From Methylobacterium sp. J-076 (GTDB lineage Bacteria; Pseudomonadota; Alphaproteobacteria; Rhizobiales; Beijerinckiaceae), in the NCBI RefSeq assembly GCF_022829405.1, contig NZ_JAKSXW010000149.1, positions 1 to 64,000 on the forward strand: 64,000 bases of DNA. Reading direction: 5' to 3'. This document shows, piece after piece, positions 61,784 to 64,000 of this stretch. The notes below the pieces were generated by a model, which saw only the letters and a list, made by a program, of their open reading frames with translations, did no database searches and was not told the DNA's origin. Numbering within the stretch: position 1 is the first letter of the stretch; each line of letters opens with the position of its first letter. The position numbers were made by a program, and so were the translations under genes.

Positions 61784-62566
61784 TCAGGAGGCTTTGCGCG
61801 CCACGATGAAGACTCGCGGGAAGGCAAGGAGACGTCTGCCGTCCGCCCGCGGGTCATAGGCCGCATCGATTTTCGCCTCGTAAGCCGCCAGGAAGCCGGC
61901 GCGCTGGTCCGCGTCCAGGGGATCGAGGAAGGGGCGGAGCCCCGTGGCTCTCACCCAGGAAACGATCGCCGCCGCATCGGCCATGCGGTGGTGATAGGCG
62001 GTGCGCCAGACTTCGACCTCGGCGGCCAGCGGCGCGAGCAGATCGTAGTAGCCGGCGGGCTCCAGCATCCGGCCGAGGCGGCCCGCCACGGCCGGGTCTC
62101 CGATCGCCTTGGCCCAGGGGCCGGAGGCCGCCACCTCGCGCATGAGCCGGTGGGTCGGCTCGGCGAGGTTGTCGGGCATCTGCACCGCTAGCACCCCGCC
62201 CGGCGCCAGCAGGCCGAACAGGCGCGGCAGCAGGGTCGGGTGGTCGGGGAGCCATTGCAGCACGGCACTGGCGTAGATCAGGTCCAGCGCCCGCTCCGGC
62301 GCCCAGGTCGCCGCGTCGGCGAGGTTGAAGCGCAGTGTCGGCAGGCGCGCCCGCGCGCTGTCGAGCATGGCGGGGGAGGTGTCGAGCCCGACGATCTCGG
62401 CCTCCGGGTATCGGGCGGCGATGAGGGCCGTCGAGTTGCCCGGCCCGCAGCCGAGGTCAATGGCGAGCGCCGGCCCGTCGAGGGGCACCCGGGCCAGCAG
62501 CTCCGCGGCGGGGCGGGTCCGCTCGTCCTCGAAGCGGGTGTAGAGGGCAGGGTTCCAATCGGCCAT
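61784..62566 (-). CDS. tam: Trans-aconitate 2-methyltransferase
   Basis: 260 residues. MADWNPALYTRFEDERTRPA opens; LAIDLGCGPGNSTALIAARYP near 35 is the SAM motif I; LIYASAVLQWLPDHPTLL near 97 and LAVQMPDNLAEPTHRLMREV near 128 match Tam. Methylates trans-aconitate, an inhibitor of the citric acid cycle. ATG 62566 follows GGAGCCCCC. Same strand as the dehalogenase and trpS. Confidence 0.92.
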   Translation of the reverse strand: MADWNPALYTRFEDERTRPAAELLARVPLDGPALAIDLGCGPGNSTALIAARYPEAEIVGLDTSPAMLDSARARLPTLRFNLADAATWAPERALDLIYASAVLQWLPDHPTLLPRLFGLLAPGGVLAVQMPDNLAEPTHRLMREVAASGPWAKAIGDPAVAGRLGRMLEPAGYYDLLAPLAAEVEVWRTAYHHRMADAAAIVSWVRATGLRPFLDPLDADQRAGFLAAYEAKIDAAYDPRADGRRLLAFPRVFIVARKAS

Positions 62567-62586
62567 GGGGGCTCCCCTCTCGCGCG

Positions 62587-63291
62587 TCAGCGGCAGCCGA
62601 GTTGGTCGGCGAAGTCCGCCAGATCGGACGCCGCGTAGGTCACGGGCACGCTCGGCCCCATCTCGCCGCCCGCCGGCCCGTGTTCCGAGGGTCGGGCGAT
62701 GTGCGCGGTGGAGAGTCCATGGCTCGCCGCCGCCGCGAGGTCGCTCGAATGGGCGGCGACCATCATCGTCTCGTGCGGCGCGAAGCCGAAGGCGGCCACC
62801 GCGTCGCGGTAGAGGGCCGGCTTCGGCTTGTAGTCGCGGGAATAGCCTGCGCCGAGCACCGCATCGAACACGAGGCCGTTGCGGCGGGCGAGGTCCACCA
62901 TCAGCCGCACGGGGCCATTCGAGTTCGGCGCGAGCATGAAGGTGTCCCGGAGCCGGGCGAGGGCGGCCGGCACCTCCGGCCACGCGTCGAGGCGGTGCCA
63001 CGCCTGAACCAGTTCGGCCTGCACCGCATCGGAGACGTCCGCGATGCCGAACTGCGCCAGCACGTCGGCCAGCGATTCGGCGTGCAGCGTATCGAGATCC
63101 ACGAAGGGGCGGGCGCCGGAGCGGACGGTTTCCAGAGAGGGCTGGTAGCGCCCCCGCCACGCATCGGCGAAGGCGCCGGCATCGAGGTTTGGGGCCTGAG
63201 CCGAGAGGAGGCGCCGCGCCTCCCGCGCGACGCCGGAGCGCCAGTCGACCAGCGTCCCGAAGACGTCGAAGACCAGCGCCCTGACGGTCAT
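62587..63291 (-). CDS. Haloacid dehalogenase, type II
   Basis: 234 residues. Nucleophile Asp in LVFDVFGTLVDWRSG near 9, LAPNSNGPVR near 120, Lys in YSRDYKPKPALYRDAV near 150, acidic motif VAAHSSDLAAA near 177. This is the L-2-haloacid dehalogenase layout, though relatives act on other phosphorylated compounds. Its ATG overlaps the trpS stop as ATGA. Confidence 0.88.
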   Translation of the reverse strand: MTVRALVFDVFGTLVDWRSGVAREARRLLSAQAPNLDAGAFADAWRGRYQPSLETVRSGARPFVDLDTLHAESLADVLAQFGIADVSDAVQAELVQAWHRLDAWPEVPAALARLRDTFMLAPNSNGPVRLMVDLARRNGLVFDAVLGAGYSRDYKPKPALYRDAVAAFGFAPHETMMVAAHSSDLAAAASHGLSTAHIARPSEHGPAGGEMGPSVPVTYAASDLADFADQLGCR

Positions 63292-64000
63292 GCCCGCTTC
63301 CTCCGCACGAACCCGACGATATCCTTCACGGCGTCGAGGGTGTCCTGCGCGATGGCCTCCGCCCGGGCGGCCCCGTCGGCCAGCACCGCATCGATATGGC
63401 CGGGATCGGCCGAGAGCCGGCGCATCTCGGCGGCGATGGGGGCGAGGCTGGACACCGCGAGGTCGGCCAGCGCCGGCTTGAAGGTCGAGAACTGCGCCCC
63501 GCCGAAGTCGCGCAGCACGTCCTCCCGCGTCTGGCCGGCGAGGGCCGCGTAGATGCCCACGAGGTTGTCCGCCTCGGGCCGGTCCTTCAGCCCTGCCACT
63601 TCGGAGGGCAGGGCCTCGGGGTCGGTCTTCGCCCGGCGGATCTTCTGGGCGATAGCATCCGACTCGTCGGTGAGGTTGATGCGGGAATTGTCCGAGGGAT
63701 CGGATTTCGACATCTTCTTCGTGCCGTCCCGCAGGGACATCACCCGCGCCGCCGGTCCGCCGATGAGCGGTTCGGTGATCGGGAAGAAGCCGCCTTCGTG
63801 CCCCTGGTTGGCGATGGAGCCGGCGAAGTCGGTGTTGAACTTCTGCGCGATGTCGCGGGTCAGTTCCAGGTGCTGCTTCTGGTCTTCGCCCACCGGCACA
63901 TGGGTGGCGCGATAGGCGAGGATGTCGGCGGCCATGAGCACGGGATAGTCGTAGAGGCCGATGGAGGCGTTCTCCCGGTCCTTCCCGGCCTTCTCCTTGA
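63288..64000 (-). CDS. trpS: Tryptophanyl-tRNA synthetase (C-terminal part, cut by window edge)
   Basis: About 237 residues of the class I synthetase, running off the right end. ASIGLYDYPVLMAADILAYR and VPVGEDQKQHLELTRDIA hold the tryptophan/ATP pocket; KKMSKSDPSDNSRI is the KMSKS loop. The N-terminal HIGH region is outside the window. The stop overlaps the dehalogenase start. Confidence 0.95.
   Translation of the reverse strand, partial: KEKAGKDRENASIGLYDYPVLMAADILAYRATHVPVGEDQKQHLELTRDIAQKFNTDFAGSIANQGHEGGFFPITEPLIGGPAARVMSLRDGTKKMSKSDPSDNSRINLTDESDAIAQKIRRAKTDPEALPSEVAGLKDRPEADNLVGIYAALAGQTREDVLRDFGGAQFSTFKPALADLAVSSLAPIAAEMRRLSADPGHIDAVLADGAARAEAIAQDTLDAVKDIVGFVRRKRA

Overview
The window is GC-rich, double-stranded bacterial chromosome with alphaproteobacterial gene content: a Rhizobiales-type porin, the glnB/glnA pair plus a eukaryotic-type glutamine synthetase II, a tig-clpP-clpX-lon proteostasis block, a LOV histidine kinase and an FdhF/YdeP-type oxidoreductase. 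I infer Methylobacterium/Methylorubrum or a close relative from gene content and style. No rRNA or other species-level marker is present.

Layout. 1-3.8 kb: porin start (cut by the window edge), a DMT permease, a cupin protein, an RNase D, then a roughly 1 kb stretch with no convincing gene. 3.8-10.3 kb: nitrogen assimilation. glnB and glnA point the same way but are separated by glnII, which has its own sigma-54-type promoter, and by an AT-rich toxin/immunity pair. The RNase A-like toxin of that pair carries an in-frame stop. 10.3-18.5 kb: a multicopper-oxidase homologue that lacks most copper ligands, tRNA-Leu, then tig, clpP, clpX and lon.

18.6-31.8 kb: an integrated phage-derived island in the 3' end of tRNA-Val(TAC). 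A 46-bp direct repeat bounds it and a tyrosine integrase sits at the far end. It keeps a lysis/tail-fibre block on the minus strand and a chain of small overlapping early genes on the plus strand. It also carries surface-related cargo: a family 61 glycosyltransferase and a repeat protein. No capsid, portal, terminase or replication gene is visible. A head-to-head junction near 27.65 kb, where the minus-strand gene has lost its start codon, looks like the scar of the deletion that removed the morphogenesis genes. A HAD phosphatase gene in the early operon also has an internal stop.

32-41.4 kb: a GH16 glycanase with six C-terminal repeats related to those of the island protein, then two paralogous solute-binding proteins and a dipeptide/oligopeptide-type ABC transporter (two permeases, two ATPases). 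41.4-48.1 kb: selA, an OhrR-type regulator, a pentapeptide-repeat membrane protein, the FdhF/YdeP oxidoreductase, a thiamine-binding-type protein and tRNA-Gly. 48.2-54.6 kb: a BKACE enzyme, aroQ, pyrE, pyrC, an amidase and a LOV sensor kinase.

54.6-64 kb: branched-chain amino-acid synthesis, with ilvB behind a leader peptide/attenuator, then ilvN and ilvC. A methyltransferase, a mazEF pair and a glutathione transferase are interspersed. The window closes with a flavin/PLP-oxidase-fold protein, a palindromic repeat, a trans-aconitate methyltransferase, a haloacid dehalogenase and the 3' part of trpS. All functional calls rest on motifs and family knowledge; no database search was run.
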